Positions 51,769 through 60,921 of a DNA stretch of 64,000 bases are shown in pieces. Source of the stretch: Lachnospiraceae bacterium UBA3804 (GTDB lineage: Bacteria > Bacillota > Clostridia > Lachnospirales > Lachnospiraceae); the NCBI GenBank assembly GCA_002368665.1, contig DFEK01000011.1, forward strand, positions 132,881 to 196,880, read 5' to 3'. A program made the translations under genes and the position numbers. Below the pieces are notes generated by a model, which saw only the letters and a program-made list of their open reading frames with translations, was not told where the DNA came from and ran no database searches. Position 1 is the stretch's first letter. Each line of letters opens with the position of its first letter.

Positions 51769-52755
51769 TTATAACAAATGTGCTCTGATTTCTTCCGCGC
51801 TCATGGAAGTCAAATATGCGGGCGGAACATCAAAGATGGTCTTGCAACCGGTCATTCCTTCCTTCTGCATGCGGACTGCCGCTCTGGCAAATGCCACAAG
51901 TACGGAAGATGTGAATTCCGGGTTGGAGTCAAGCTTTAAGCTGTACTCTATCACATGCGTGTTCTCATCGTTCCATCCGGTTTTTCCGGAGTGGATTACA
52001 AATCCGCCGTGAGGAATTCCGGAATGATCGCGAAGCAATTCTTCTTCGCTGATAAAATGAACGGTCGTATCATAATCGGCAAAGTAGTTCGGCATCGTCT
52101 TGATGGCTTCTTCCACCTTTGCGGGATCTGCGCCTTCTTCAAGAACCACGAAGCACTCTCTCGTATGTTTCTGTCTGGTGGTAAGATCGGGATTTGCACC
52201 GCTTCTTACGGCTTCCAAAGCTTCCGGGACGGGAATCGTATACTGCTTTCCGTCCTTTACACCGGGTACGCGGCGGATTGCATCGGAGTGACCCTGGCTT
52301 ACGCCCTTACCCCAGAAGGTGTAGGTCTTTCCGTTGTTCAGAATTGCATTTGCGTACAGACGGCTTACGGAGAACATTCCGGGATCCCAGCCTAAGGAGA
52401 TCATGGCGATTTTACCGGCTTCCTTTGCTGCCGCATCCACATTGGCAAAGTGTGTGGGGATGTTTGCGTGGGTATCGAAGCTGTCGATGACGTTGAACAT
52501 CTTTGCATACTTCGGAGTCATCTCGGGCAAATCCGTTGCGGATCCGCCGCAAATGATCAGGACGTCGATTTTATCCTTCCACTGCTCGATGTCAGCTACG
52601 TTTACGACTGCTGCGCCTTCGGTAAGAATTTTCACCGTAGACGGATCACGTCTTGTAAATACCGCAACAAGCTCTTCATCCTCATTGTGTTTCACGGCAC
52701 ACTCCACCCCGCGGCCGAGGTTGCCGTATCCTAAAATACCGATTCTAATAGACAT
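51769..52755 (-). CDS. ddh: meso-Diaminopimelate dehydrogenase
   Basis: 328 residues, family length. Rossmann GILGYGNLGRGVE at the N-terminus, CGGSATDLPEMTP, DSFDTHANIPTHF, SLGWDPGMFSVSRLYAN and GKGVSQGHSDAIRRVPGV are family blocks. It reductively aminates L-2-amino-6-oxopimelate (tetrahydrodipicolinate) to meso-DAP with NADPH and ammonia, feeding lysine and peptidoglycan synthesis. It lies 13 nt after the aquaporin gene on the same strand. Confidence 0.96.
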   Translation of the reverse strand: MSIRIGILGYGNLGRGVECAVKHNEDEELVAVFTRRDPSTVKILTEGAAVVNVADIEQWKDKIDVLIICGGSATDLPEMTPKYAKMFNVIDSFDTHANIPTHFANVDAAAKEAGKIAMISLGWDPGMFSVSRLYANAILNNGKTYTFWGKGVSQGHSDAIRRVPGVKDGKQYTIPVPEALEAVRSGANPDLTTRQKHTRECFVVLEEGADPAKVEEAIKTMPNYFADYDTTVHFISEEELLRDHSGIPHGGFVIHSGKTGWNDENTHVIEYSLKLDSNPEFTSSVLVAFARAAVRMQKEGMTGCKTIFDVPPAYLTSMSAEEIRAHLL

Positions 52756-52768
52756 TTCTTTGTACCTC

Positions 52769-53467
52769 TTATGCTTCCTTTGCGTCGGAAGATTCCATTA
52801 ATTTATAAACAAATGCTGCAATAATTGCACCGATGAAAGGTCCTACGATGAATACCCATACACAGGAAATAGGAGCGCCGTTTCCGGTAATCAATGCAAC
52901 AAGAGCGGGTCCTAAGCTTCTTGCAGGGTTAACGCTCGTACCGGTTAAGCCGATGCCGAAAAGGTGAACCAATACAAGAGTAAGACCGATGATCAAACCG
53001 CCGAAGGAACCGTGATTTGCCTTCTTGCTGGTAACTCCGAGAATGGTCAGAACGAAGATGAACGTAAGAACAACTTCTACCAAAAGACCTGCAGCTACGC
53101 TGTTACCAACGCCTGCGAGACCGTTGGAGCCGAAGCCGCCGGTCAAATCTTCCACACCACCAAGGTTGAAAATAGCAGCCAGAAGTCCTGCGCCTGCGAA
53201 TGCACCGAGGCACTGAGCGCAGATGTAAAGGAAGAATTCCTTAACAGTGATTCCGCCATGAATCAAAACAGCAAGGCTGACAGCGGGATTGATGTGGCAT
53301 CCGGAAATATTGCCTACGCAATATGCCATGCCAACGATTACAAGACCGAATGCAAGTGCGGTAGCGATATATCCGCCCCAAAGTTCGCAGCCGGTAAGCA
53401 TTGCTACACCGCAGCCTAACGTTACAAGAACACAGGTACCAATAAATTCAGCGATAAATTTCTTCAT
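52769..53467 (-). CDS. Aquaporin (MIP family)
   Basis: 232 residues with six membrane segments and two NPA boxes: GCHINPAVS and TSVNPARS. Serine after the second NPAR is typical of water-type channels, whereas glycerol facilitators have aspartate, so a water-selective AqpZ-like role is more likely. It precedes ddh in the operon. The 53468-53591 gap is AT-rich with a possible stem (TATATGTTTTTACGACATATA). Confidence 0.92.
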   Translation of the reverse strand: MKKFIAEFIGTCVLVTLGCGVAMLTGCELWGGYIATALAFGLVIVGMAYCVGNISGCHINPAVSLAVLIHGGITVKEFFLYICAQCLGAFAGAGLLAAIFNLGGVEDLTGGFGSNGLAGVGNSVAAGLLVEVVLTFIFVLTILGVTSKKANHGSFGGLIIGLTLVLVHLFGIGLTGTSVNPARSLGPALVALITGNGAPISCVWVFIVGPFIGAIIAAFVYKLMESSDAKEA

Positions 53468-53591
53468 ACTTGTTCCTCCGATATAAAGTTTGTTTGTGTG
53501 CTTAATACTGTATATGTCGTAAAAACATATATAGTGATTTTAACACTTTTTTAATCAATAATAAAGAAAAATTTTATGCGGAATGTTTTGC

Positions 53592-53620
53592 TTTACACGG
53601 TTCTCTTTTCCCGATAAAAT
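53592..53620 (+). promoter_or_regulatory. Candidate promoter of DUF2156 gene
   Basis: TTTACA and TAAAAT with a 17-nt spacer on the plus strand; transcription would start near 53627, just before the ATG. Confidence 0.55.
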
Positions 53621-53636
53621 CAACTTATACAAGAAA

Positions 53637-54560
53637 ATGACCATGTTAACATTTCAAACAGTCACAATCGAAGACACGCCAGTACTGGAACCGTATCTTA
53701 CAAAATACGGTTCTTCGTCCTGCCAGCACTCCGTTATTCTGATGACGGGACTTTCGATGAAGTACGGGGATGAATATGCGATCAAAGACGATGTTCTCTA
53801 TATTCACAGAAGCGCGCTGGATACACAGGGAAAGCGCTTCTATCTCGCGCCGCTGGGTGAGGCTGCGGATGCGGATTCGTTCAAACGCTGCGTAAATGTG
53901 ATTCTGGACGATGCGGCCACACATGGCTGCAAAGCCGTATTCTACACGGCAACCGAAGAATTCAAATCTTTGCTTGAAAAGCATTTCCCAAACGACTTTA
54001 CCTTCGAATACTCCCGCGATTACGCGGAATATGTTTATTCCACCGAGAATTTATGCGTCCTTCCCGGCAAAGCCTTACGGGACAAGAGAAACCGGGTCCG
54101 GGCCTTTTATTCCGCTTATGAAGGACATGTCCGGATTGAAAACATCACCGAGGAAAACATGAGTGATGTTATGGTCTTTCAGGTGGAGTGGATCAAAGAC
54201 CGCTTGGCGGACGGAAACGATGAGATGCTCTCACGCGAACACGAGGCGATCAAGTTTTACTTGTCCCATTTCGAGGAGCTTAAAATGACCGGAATCGTCG
54301 TCTACGTGCGGGGAACGGTGGTCGGATATGCAGCGGGTGTTGCGCTGAATGATGACTGCATGGATGAAGTCATCGAGAAGGGCCGTAAGGACATCACAGG
54401 TGTATACCAGCTTCTTTGCAACGAATTTGCCCTGCTCTGCTGCAGGGATTATAAGTATATCAACCGCGAGGAAGACCTGGGAGTGGAAGGACTCAGGCGC
54501 GCCAAAACCTCCTACTGTCCGGAATACATGATCGAGAAATACGTAATTACTGAGAATTAG
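53637..54560 (+). CDS. DUF2156 (phosphatidylglycerol lysyltransferase C-domain) protein
   Basis: About 307 residues. The sequence TPVLEPYLTKYGSSSCQHSVILMTGLSMKYGDEYAI and LPGKALRDKRNRVRAFYSAYEG, VGYAAGVALNDD and INREEDLGVEGLRRAKTSYCPEYMIEKY match DUF2156, a GNAT-like fold that uses aminoacyl-tRNA in MprF. This protein is soluble and lacks the membrane part. The substrate is unknown. The open frame starts at 53583, but the promoter overlaps there; ATGs at 53637 and 53643 are the candidates. No strong ribosome-binding site is seen. Confidence 0.75.
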   Translation: MTMLTFQTVTIEDTPVLEPYLTKYGSSSCQHSVILMTGLSMKYGDEYAIKDDVLYIHRSALDTQGKRFYLAPLGEAADADSFKRCVNVILDDAATHGCKAVFYTATEEFKSLLEKHFPNDFTFEYSRDYAEYVYSTENLCVLPGKALRDKRNRVRAFYSAYEGHVRIENITEENMSDVMVFQVEWIKDRLADGNDEMLSREHEAIKFYLSHFEELKMTGIVVYVRGTVVGYAAGVALNDDCMDEVIEKGRKDITGVYQLLCNEFALLCCRDYKYINREEDLGVEGLRRAKTSYCPEYMIEKYVITEN

Positions 54561-54568
54561 GAGATGCC

Positions 54569-55072
54569 ATGTTAAAGGAAATCCTTAGAAAAGAAGACTG
54601 TGCTTCCTGCCGCTTCTGCTGCGCATTCAGAAGAACTTCACTGTGGGAAACGCCGATTTTTACCGGGGAAAATATCGATGCCATCCGGGAGAATGTAGAT
54701 TTGGACGGCTCCGTTTTACGGGAATTTACATCCGACTCCCAAAATTACGCAACCTACGATCTGTCCGGTAAATACTTAACCGACTCACCCGAGGAAGAGG
54801 CTCCCTGCCCTTATCTTGGCGGGCGCGGTTGTCTTCTAAACGACGAAGAAAAGCCCTGGGACTGCAAAATCTGGCCCCTTCGCGTAATGCGAAAAGCGGA
54901 TGGCGAGATTGTCATCGCGCTGACGCCGACCTGTCCTTCGATCAACAAACTGGACATTGAAACCGTAAAAACCTTTGTCCGCACCAAACTGCAGGATGAT
55001 TTATTCGCGTACGCCGCGGCTCATCCGTATCTGATCAAGGAGTATAAGGAAGGCTTTTTCGTTTTATCCTGA
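54569..55072 (+). CDS. YkgJ-type cysteine-cluster protein
   Basis: 167 residues. An N-terminal CASCRFCC and later APCPYLGGRGCLL, WDCKIWPLRV provide eight cysteines that could bind zinc or an Fe-S cluster, as in the YkgJ family. Its start is 9 nt after the DUF2156 stop, behind AGGAGATGCC, so the two are co-translated. Function unknown. Confidence 0.75.
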   Translation: MLKEILRKEDCASCRFCCAFRRTSLWETPIFTGENIDAIRENVDLDGSVLREFTSDSQNYATYDLSGKYLTDSPEEEAPCPYLGGRGCLLNDEEKPWDCKIWPLRVMRKADGEIVIALTPTCPSINKLDIETVKTFVRTKLQDDLFAYAAAHPYLIKEYKEGFFVLS

Positions 55073-55156
55073 TTCTTCTTTCCCTTTTGCACGATAATAT
55101 GATAAAATACGCTTTGGCATACAAAGATAGATTATTATTTCAGGAGGAATTCTATT

Positions 55157-55882
55157 ATGTCAGAAGAAAATGTAAAAGTTGAAGCTGCAGAAACCGAAGG
55201 CAAAAAGAAAAAAGAAATCGATGAGAGCAAACTGGAACTGGTTACCGCGATTTTTCTTGGCATCACTGCCATCCTTACCGCATGGGCAACCTGGATCGGT
55301 TCCCTGCACGGCGGAAACCAGGCAACCAATTATACGAAGAGCAACAACCTTTCCGCACAAGGCAACTCCATGTACAATGAAGCTTCCCAGATGTATATGC
55401 AGGATATGCTTCTTTGGAACACCATCAATGATTACCTGTTTGACAAGGACGTCGCCCAGGCAAACGGAAACACCAAAGAAGCTGCATTAATTGATGAAAA
55501 GATCGACCTTTTGATCGCAGATAACGCATCCGAAGATTTCGCGGAAGCAATCGACTGGGCATTTGAAAATGATGCAACACCTTTCGACATGGAAGGGTTT
55601 GTAGACGGTTATTACACCGAAGCAAATGAGACACTTGATGAGGCCGAGGCACTGCTCGAGGAAGGCCGTACGGACAACGCAAACGGAGACGCATACAACC
55701 TGGTTACCGTTCTTTATTCCATCGTACTCTTCTTACTCGGTATTGTCGGAATCTTCAAGAAGCTTCCCAACCGTGTGGTTGTACTGATCATCTCGATCGT
55801 ACTTCTTGTCATCGCAACGATCTACATGGTTACCATTCCGTTACCGACAGGCTTCAGCCTTGGAAGTTTCTTCGTTCGGTAA
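55157..55882 (+). CDS. Membrane protein of unknown function
   Basis: 241 residues. A first membrane segment at ~28-48 (LELVTAIFLGITAILTAWATWIG) is followed by an acidic extracytoplasmic or cytoplasmic domain (~50-175) and two closely spaced C-terminal segments (LVTVLYSIVLFLLGIVGIF and VVVLIISIVLLVIATIYMVT). The layout resembles DUF4337-like proteins. The start follows AGGAGGAATTCTATT. Confidence 0.6.
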   Translation: MSEENVKVEAAETEGKKKKEIDESKLELVTAIFLGITAILTAWATWIGSLHGGNQATNYTKSNNLSAQGNSMYNEASQMYMQDMLLWNTINDYLFDKDVAQANGNTKEAALIDEKIDLLIADNASEDFAEAIDWAFENDATPFDMEGFVDGYYTEANETLDEAEALLEEGRTDNANGDAYNLVTVLYSIVLFLLGIVGIFKKLPNRVVVLIISIVLLVIATIYMVTIPLPTGFSLGSFFVR

Positions 55883-55920
55883 TTGAAAAGTTTCACAGAT
55901 TCATACAAACATGCATATTA

Positions 55921-55952
55921 AAAGCCCGATCCGTAATTTGCGGACCGGGCTT
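55921..55952. terminator. Bidirectional terminator
   Basis: AAAGCCCG-TCCG and CGGA-CGGGCTTT form a strong stem with a short loop and T-tracts on both sides. It serves both the plus-strand gene ending at 55882 and the minus-strand gene ending at 55967. Confidence 0.85.
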
Positions 55953-55966
55953 TCTTATACACTCTG

Positions 55967-56962
55967 TTATTTCTCCGGAATCGCCGGTAATACTTTCTGC
56001 TCGATAAAATCGACCCTGTCAAAGATTCTTGGCTTGAACGTTCCCGTCATTCCGACGGATACATTTAACTCTTTGTTGACATAGATGATATTTCCCGCGT
56101 CACCGATTGCCGCATACACCTCTTTATCGTCATAGGGCTTGTACCATAAATATCCGTAGTTCATATTTCCGAATCTCTCACCCAGTTTAAGATGAGGTGT
56201 AAGCATGTCTTTTATGTATTCCTCGGAAACGATTCTTTTACCGTTATATTCGCCACCTGACAAAACCATGTCTCCGATCACCGCCATATCCCTTGCCGAC
56301 ATGCACAAACCCCAGCCGGACGTGACAGTACCATTGGGATCGGCGAACCATTCATATTTCCTGGGATTTTTGTTCATCAGGTAATTAAATTGGTCTTCCT
56401 TGGAACTGCCCCCATGCAGAATGCGCCGGGGAAGTCCGAGTGGTTCGAACAAATATCGGTTGGCAAAATCGATGCATTTTTCTTTGGATGCTCTTTCGAT
56501 TATTCCCCCAAGAATCTGAATGCCAAGCGTAGCGTACCTGAATTCTCCAGTAATACCGCTTTTCCCTCCGAGAAAATCAAGGATCGTCAGCGTCCAGTCA
56601 TCGGAAGTACAGACCTTTTTCCATGGTTCGGACTTTCCCTTGTACGGAGCCGTCATCGTGAGCAGATGTCTGATTGTAACATCATAGATTGTCTTCTCTC
56701 CTCTTTTCACTGAGTAATCGGGGAAAAACTCCATCACTTTCTGATCAACGCTCTTAATGCATCCCTTATCCAGTGCGATTCCCGCCAGTAATGCCACAAT
56801 GCCTTTCGTGACGGAATTGACATTCATAGCATCAAACGTCTGAAATCCGCGCCAGCAATCATCATATACGGTTTCACCGTCTTTGATGGCATAAATCTGA
56901 CAGACATTGCTCTCGTTCCCGGTGTTTTGCTCAATATACGTATGCAATTGTTCTTTATTCAT
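55967..56962 (-). CDS. Serine hydrolase, class C beta-lactamase fold
   Basis: 331 residues. SVTK at 50-53 is the SxxK catalytic motif, with RYATLGIQILGGIIERAS around the YxN position (here YAT). There is no signal peptide, so it is probably cytosolic and more likely an esterase/peptidase-type relative than a drug-resistance enzyme. Start at 56962 follows AGGAGG. It is a single-gene transcript. Confidence 0.8.
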   Translation of the reverse strand: MNKEQLHTYIEQNTGNESNVCQIYAIKDGETVYDDCWRGFQTFDAMNVNSVTKGIVALLAGIALDKGCIKSVDQKVMEFFPDYSVKRGEKTIYDVTIRHLLTMTAPYKGKSEPWKKVCTSDDWTLTILDFLGGKSGITGEFRYATLGIQILGGIIERASKEKCIDFANRYLFEPLGLPRRILHGGSSKEDQFNYLMNKNPRKYEWFADPNGTVTSGWGLCMSARDMAVIGDMVLSGGEYNGKRIVSEEYIKDMLTPHLKLGERFGNMNYGYLWYKPYDDKEVYAAIGDAGNIIYVNKELNVSVGMTGTFKPRIFDRVDFIEQKVLPAIPEK

Positions 56963-57035
56963 CCAAAAAGCCTCCTCTTAGGTAAGATATAAGTAAGATT
57001 CGGACGTCCAAATAAAAGGCTAATTGAATGTGAAC

Positions 57036-57181
57036 TACCCACCGCCTACGCTGACGCTTAGAGGCGGGGGCTTCCTGTTTCAACCACCATTGCACCGGCT
57101 ACCATGTTTTGTAACACAGCGTCTTATACGATGTCCACAGGCGTAAGTTCGGCTCGTTCCGAGCCTACAGGATAATTATTA
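57036..57181 (-). ncRNA. Candidate omega-RNA (TnpB guide RNA) scaffold
   Basis: Downstream of the tnpB stop, the minus-strand RNA contains GGCTCG-GAA-CGAGCC and the right-end hairpin. In IS605 elements the 3' end of tnpB and the right end form the guide scaffold, with the guide taken from the flanking DNA just beyond the end (below ~57035). Class inferred from family knowledge. Confidence 0.45.
57039..57070 (-). repeat. IS605 right-end hairpin
   Basis: CCGCCT and AGGCGG pair around a loop ACGCTGACGCTT; the flanking CC/GG extend the stem with a mismatch. It matches the shape of the left-end hairpin. Confidence 0.7.
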
Positions 57182-58282
57182 TCAGATTGCCAGTTTCAGT
57201 ATACGTAAGCCTTCTTCCCGAATGTTGATTGCTGCATTGAGATCCCGGTCTATGGTAAGACCACATTCGCACTTATAAATCCTTTCGGAAAGAGTTATTT
57301 TCTTTCTTTTTCCACACCGGCTGCAGATTTGGGAGGAAGGATACCACTTATCCACTTTGATAAAGTACTTGCCACGGTCACGAAGTTTATATTCCAGCAT
57401 GTTTAGGAACATTCCGTACCCGTTGTCCATAGTGGCTTTCCCGTTTCCAAAACCTTTATTGGAGAGAAGTCTCATATTAAGGGATTCTACACAAACAACG
57501 TCATACTGATTGGCTATCTCAGTAGACCTTTTATGCAGATGATCCAATCTCTGATTCGCGATATGCTTATGGATTTTGGAAACTTTTAACTGTTGCTTTT
57601 TATAATTGTTACTGCCGATGGTTTTATGTTTTAACTTCCTCTGTGCCCGAGCAAGCTTTTTCTGGCTCATACGGTAGTATTTATGCCCTGTATCACTATT
57701 CCCGTCGGAGTCCTTATAAAGACCGTCTGATTTATAATCAATTCCAAGTACTTTTTTCGGGTTGTTCATGGGAGTAACTGTTTCATCATACTCAAATAAA
57801 ACAGAAGCGTAGTACTTTCCGTCACTGTCCTGCGAAATGGTGGCTGACTTTAACACCCAGTTCGTTTCCGGTCTACGATGAAGCACTGCTTTAACGAAAC
57901 CAATTTTCGGAAGCCGGATGCTGTTTTCGGTCAGGGATATCGTTCCGTTCTGGTTGTTTGTGGTATAGGATTTCCGACTACGCTTTGCAGATTTGAATTT
58001 CGGAAATCCGATTCGCTTATCCCGGAAGAAGTTATTATAGGCACTTTGCAGATGAAGCTGTTCGTTGGCAAGAGCAAGACTGTCTGCTTCCTTCAGATAG
58101 GGATATTCTTTTTTATACATCGCAGGAGTATTAGTGAGTTTCTTCCCGGTAGACTGATAATAGGCAATCTTGTCAGCGAGCATTAAGTTATAAACCTTCC
58201 GGCAACAGCCAAAGGTTTTGGCAAATAAAACGCATTGTTCACTTGTAGGATATAGCCTGTATTTAATTGCTTTGTTTGCCAT
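57182..58282 (-). CDS. tnpB: TnpB RNA-guided nuclease
   Basis: 366 residues. The RuvC-like catalytic residues are recognisable: D in KVLGIDYKSDG (~196), E in VVCVESLNM (~260) and D in GLTIDRDLNAAINI (~350). A zinc ribbon CSRCGKRKK...YKCECG lies between the last two. The N-terminal domain has IKYRLYPTSEQ. TnpB is an omega-RNA-guided endonuclease that favours element retention. It begins at the base after the tnpA stop (TAA-ATG). It appears intact. Confidence 0.93.
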   Translation of the reverse strand: MANKAIKYRLYPTSEQCVLFAKTFGCCRKVYNLMLADKIAYYQSTGKKLTNTPAMYKKEYPYLKEADSLALANEQLHLQSAYNNFFRDKRIGFPKFKSAKRSRKSYTTNNQNGTISLTENSIRLPKIGFVKAVLHRRPETNWVLKSATISQDSDGKYYASVLFEYDETVTPMNNPKKVLGIDYKSDGLYKDSDGNSDTGHKYYRMSQKKLARAQRKLKHKTIGSNNYKKQQLKVSKIHKHIANQRLDHLHKRSTEIANQYDVVCVESLNMRLLSNKGFGNGKATMDNGYGMFLNMLEYKLRDRGKYFIKVDKWYPSSQICSRCGKRKKITLSERIYKCECGLTIDRDLNAAINIREEGLRILKLAI

Positions 58283-58691
58283 TTATTCTCCTTGGGAAAG
58301 AATGTATTTCCTGATGATTTCCGTGGTAACACCTCCGGTTGTAATAAGACAGTAGGAACTGCTCCAGAAGAATTCTTTCCACAGTTTTGTTCGGATAGCG
58401 GGAAATTCCTGTTTTATAATCCTGCTACTTGCGGATTTATAAGCGTTGATAAATTTTACCAGGTCCGTATCAGGTCTTGCTGTAAACAGAATGTGAACAT
58501 GATCTTTATCATGATTCCACTCTTTTATGCATATGTGGTAGTTTGGAGCGACATAATCAAAAATTTCCAAAAGACGTTTTGAGATATCGTTATCAATCAC
58601 TTTCCGACGGTTTTTTTATAACCAAAACAAGATGATAATATATTTCAAAAACGGAATGGTTATTGGTTTGTAAGTTTCGCGGTCTACCCAT
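58283..58691 (-). pseudogene. tnpA: TnpA (Y1/HUH transposase), frameshifted
   Basis: The gene begins at ATG 58691 (MGRPRNLQTNNHSVFEIYYH) and runs in one frame to ~58611, where an A7 run on the minus strand changes frame: VIKKPSESD-stop replaces the expected VIKYRRKVID. The rest (MIDNDISKRL..., HVHILF HUH motif, KYILSQGE) is in the +1 frame and 105 residues long. An inserted A plus a substitution fit. Without slippage at A7 the enzyme is lost, so the element is probably non-autonomous. Confidence 0.75.
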
Positions 58692-58755
58692 AAAAGAATT
58701 ATAACACAAACGGCCACAAAATGCAAACAAACGTTCGGGACATGGCAATTAATAA

Positions 58756-58830
58756 ACCGTTGCCAGGGCGGAAATTCATCCCCCGCCTTCGCTATGCTTA
58801 GAGGCGGGGGAATTCTTTCCTGCAACGGTT
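58756..58830 (-). repeat. IS605 left-end hairpin inside a longer palindrome
   Basis: The core stem CCCCCGCCT/AGGCGGGGG (58780-58810) is flanked by AACCGTTGC and GCAACGGTT at 58756-58764 and 58822-58830, giving an extended cruciform-like structure. Confidence 0.6.
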
Positions 58831-58918
58831 GTTAAATTTAATCCGCTATACGCAACAGCGCGTTGCGTGATTTTATCATTTAGGCGTAGTAAAATAAGTT
58901 CATAAGGAGGTGTCAGAC

Positions 58919-59683
58919 ATGAGCACACAGGAAATCATATATGAACTCAGAACCAAAAACGGATTATCCCAGGACGAACTTGCGGAGAAGGTTTTTGTGA
59001 CCAGACAGGCGGTATCACGTTGGGAAACCGGTGAAACAGTGCCGAATACAGAAACATTGAAATTACTTTCAAAGCTTTTTGATGTATCCATCAACACATT
59101 GCTCGGTTCCCCCAGACAGCTGATCTGCCAGTGTTGCGGAATGCCGATGGGCGACGAAATCATCGGAAGAGATAAGGACGGCAGCCTGAACGAAAAATAC
59201 TGCAAGTGGTGTTATGCCGACGGAACCTACACTTACAGCAACATGGACGATTTGATTGACATTTGCATCCCCCACATGACCGAACAGGGATTCAGTGAGG
59301 AGCAGGCCCGCGCCTATATGCAGGAAATGCTTCCTAAACTGGATTATTGGAAACATTATGAGGAGCTCGGCGATGACGGAGCGTTCGATGAGTTTAAGGA
59401 ACAATTAATCCGGGAGATTAACGATCTTCACATCGAAGGAATGCCGAAGGTTGAGAAGTTAAATGCTCTTGTCGGAAAATTCGTAAATCTAGAATACCGT
59501 CTCCCCGGCGGAATGAAGGTAAAATTCTTAGACGACGGTGCAACATACCTCGGAAATCAGTTGCCGTCGGAAATTGTGGACGGCCTTTGCTTCGGCGTTC
59601 TGGCAAATATGGATTTCATCCTCATATGCACATACGAGAAGGACGGCGAAAATCCGGAACTGCTCGTGTATAAAAAACGGTAA
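58919..59683 (+). CDS. XRE regulator with zinc-ribbon domain
   Basis: 254 residues from 58919, behind AAGGAGG. Residues ~4-60 are an XRE HTH (NGLSQDELAEKVFVTRQAVSRWETGETVPN). Residues ~70-105 hold CQCCGMPMGDE...EKYCKWCYADG, a zinc-ribbon of the kind found with bacterial regulators. The C-terminal part has a domain with an unclear fold. It may sense metal or redox state. It follows the IS605 element. Confidence 0.8.
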   Translation: MSTQEIIYELRTKNGLSQDELAEKVFVTRQAVSRWETGETVPNTETLKLLSKLFDVSINTLLGSPRQLICQCCGMPMGDEIIGRDKDGSLNEKYCKWCYADGTYTYSNMDDLIDICIPHMTEQGFSEEQARAYMQEMLPKLDYWKHYEELGDDGAFDEFKEQLIREINDLHIEGMPKVEKLNALVGKFVNLEYRLPGGMKVKFLDDGATYLGNQLPSEIVDGLCFGVLANMDFILICTYEKDGENPELLVYKKR

Positions 59684-59694
59684 AGTGCGATCCC

Positions 59695-60801
59695 TTACGG
59701 AAGCATTTTCTGTCTGTACAGATTGTTATCGCTTGCGTCAAAATCCTTCAATAAATACTCATCCGGCAGATACTGATGAATATCCACATCGAGAGAATAA
59801 TTGCAAAACTCGATTCCGACATATGTGATTTCACGCTCCGCATTTGCCCCCTCGGGAATCATTGCATAGACGAATCCACTGTATTCATCCAAATCCATTG
59901 CAAGTAAATCATATCCGTCCGGTTCAGCCGAAACGCTGTAAATTCCGATAAAATCCTCTACGCCGATTTGGCGGAGCCGGTCGGTTTCGTTTCGGTAATC
60001 TTCCTCGTTGTATTTTACCGTCAGATATGCGATGTGCTGTGCATCAAACGGATTATAATACATATACTGATAATCTTTTACCTGCATATCACCTGTAATC
60101 TGCCCGGGGAAAATATCAAACCTCCCGGTACTTAAGACTCCGTACTTTTCCGACCCCGGGCTGTTAAAGATGGTCTGATACCCGGAAATATCATTACTGA
60201 CTTCCACCTTGGCCGCCGCTCCCATCAGGTAAAATATACCGATGGTCAGTATACCGAGCAGCGCATAGGTGGTTACTATCCCCGTCAAAACAATGGTTAC
60301 GACCTTAATTGTGGTAAACAGTTTTCTGTTTTGAACGATTTTCTGCAAAATTCCCGCAACATATAAGGATATAACCGCCATCACTCCCGTTACAATCAGT
60401 GTAAGGAGTATTGCACCGGATTTCCGAAGATCCGGTTCATAAGTAAGCATCTGAAGAACAATTGCGACGATCCCTATAATCACACCCGCAAAACTGATCA
60501 CCTGAATGAATTTTAACAGGCGACTCTTCTCCTGCTTTGCATAATCCGCCATTTTTTCCGCAACTTCCTGCTTTTTTTCTTCCTCCCGGGGCATTGCTTC
60601 CCCGTCTATTATTTCCCTGACATCGACTTCGTAAAAATCGGCAATCTCAACCAACAAGGAAATATCCGGAAGATTTCTTCCGGTCTCCCATCTGGAAACC
60701 GACCTTGAGCTGACATTAAATTTCTCAGCGAGCTGCTCCTGCGTCAGTTTCTTTTCGTTTCTGAGTTTTTTCAGATACTGCCCTGTCTTTTGCTGGTCCA
60801 T
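59695..60801 (-). CDS. XRE regulator with membrane-spanning C-terminal part
   Basis: 368 residues from 60801, chosen for AGGAGG; the frame opens at 60852. HTH at ~4-62 (KKLTQEQLAEKFNVSSRSVSRWETGRNLP). Membrane segments follow (FAGVIIGIVAIVLQML, GAILLTLIVTGVMAVISLYVAGIL, VVTIVLTGIVTTYALLGILTIGIFYLMGA), then an outward C-terminal domain of ~150 residues. A membrane-embedded one-component regulator that may sense an envelope signal. Convergent with the preceding XRE gene. Confidence 0.75.
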   Translation of the reverse strand: MDQQKTGQYLKKLRNEKKLTQEQLAEKFNVSSRSVSRWETGRNLPDISLLVEIADFYEVDVREIIDGEAMPREEEKKQEVAEKMADYAKQEKSRLLKFIQVISFAGVIIGIVAIVLQMLTYEPDLRKSGAILLTLIVTGVMAVISLYVAGILQKIVQNRKLFTTIKVVTIVLTGIVTTYALLGILTIGIFYLMGAAAKVEVSNDISGYQTIFNSPGSEKYGVLSTGRFDIFPGQITGDMQVKDYQYMYYNPFDAQHIAYLTVKYNEEDYRNETDRLRQIGVEDFIGIYSVSAEPDGYDLLAMDLDEYSGFVYAMIPEGANAEREITYVGIEFCNYSLDVDIHQYLPDEYLLKDFDASDNNLYRQKMLP

Positions 60802-60883
60802 CTTGCACCTCCTTTCAGGAAAATAATATAATTTTAGTGGAAAATTGAACACGACACAAAGCGAGAGTCACTTATATTATAGC

Positions 60884-60921
60884 AAAAAAGAGTTACAAAC
60901 CGAATTGGTTTGTAACTCTTA
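60884..60921 (-). terminator. Terminator, third copy of the tRNA-linked hairpin
   Basis: AGAGTTACAAACC and GGTTTGTAACTCT form a 13-bp stem with a 5-nt loop, followed by TTTTTT on the minus strand. It matches the terminators at 61661-61690 and 63493-63520 except for one base. It overlaps the stop codon of the HicA-like gene. Confidence 0.85.

Larger units (their letters stand above)
57035..58815 (-). mobile_element. IS200/IS605-family element (tnpA-tnpB)
   Basis: A TnpA-like gene (frameshifted) and a TnpB gene are bracketed by subterminal hairpins: 58780-58810 on the tnpA side and 57039-57070 on the tnpB side, both built from CCGCC(T)...AGGCGG with similar loops. This is the IS605 layout with no inverted terminal repeats. 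Exact ends are uncertain by tens of bases. Confidence 0.8.
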
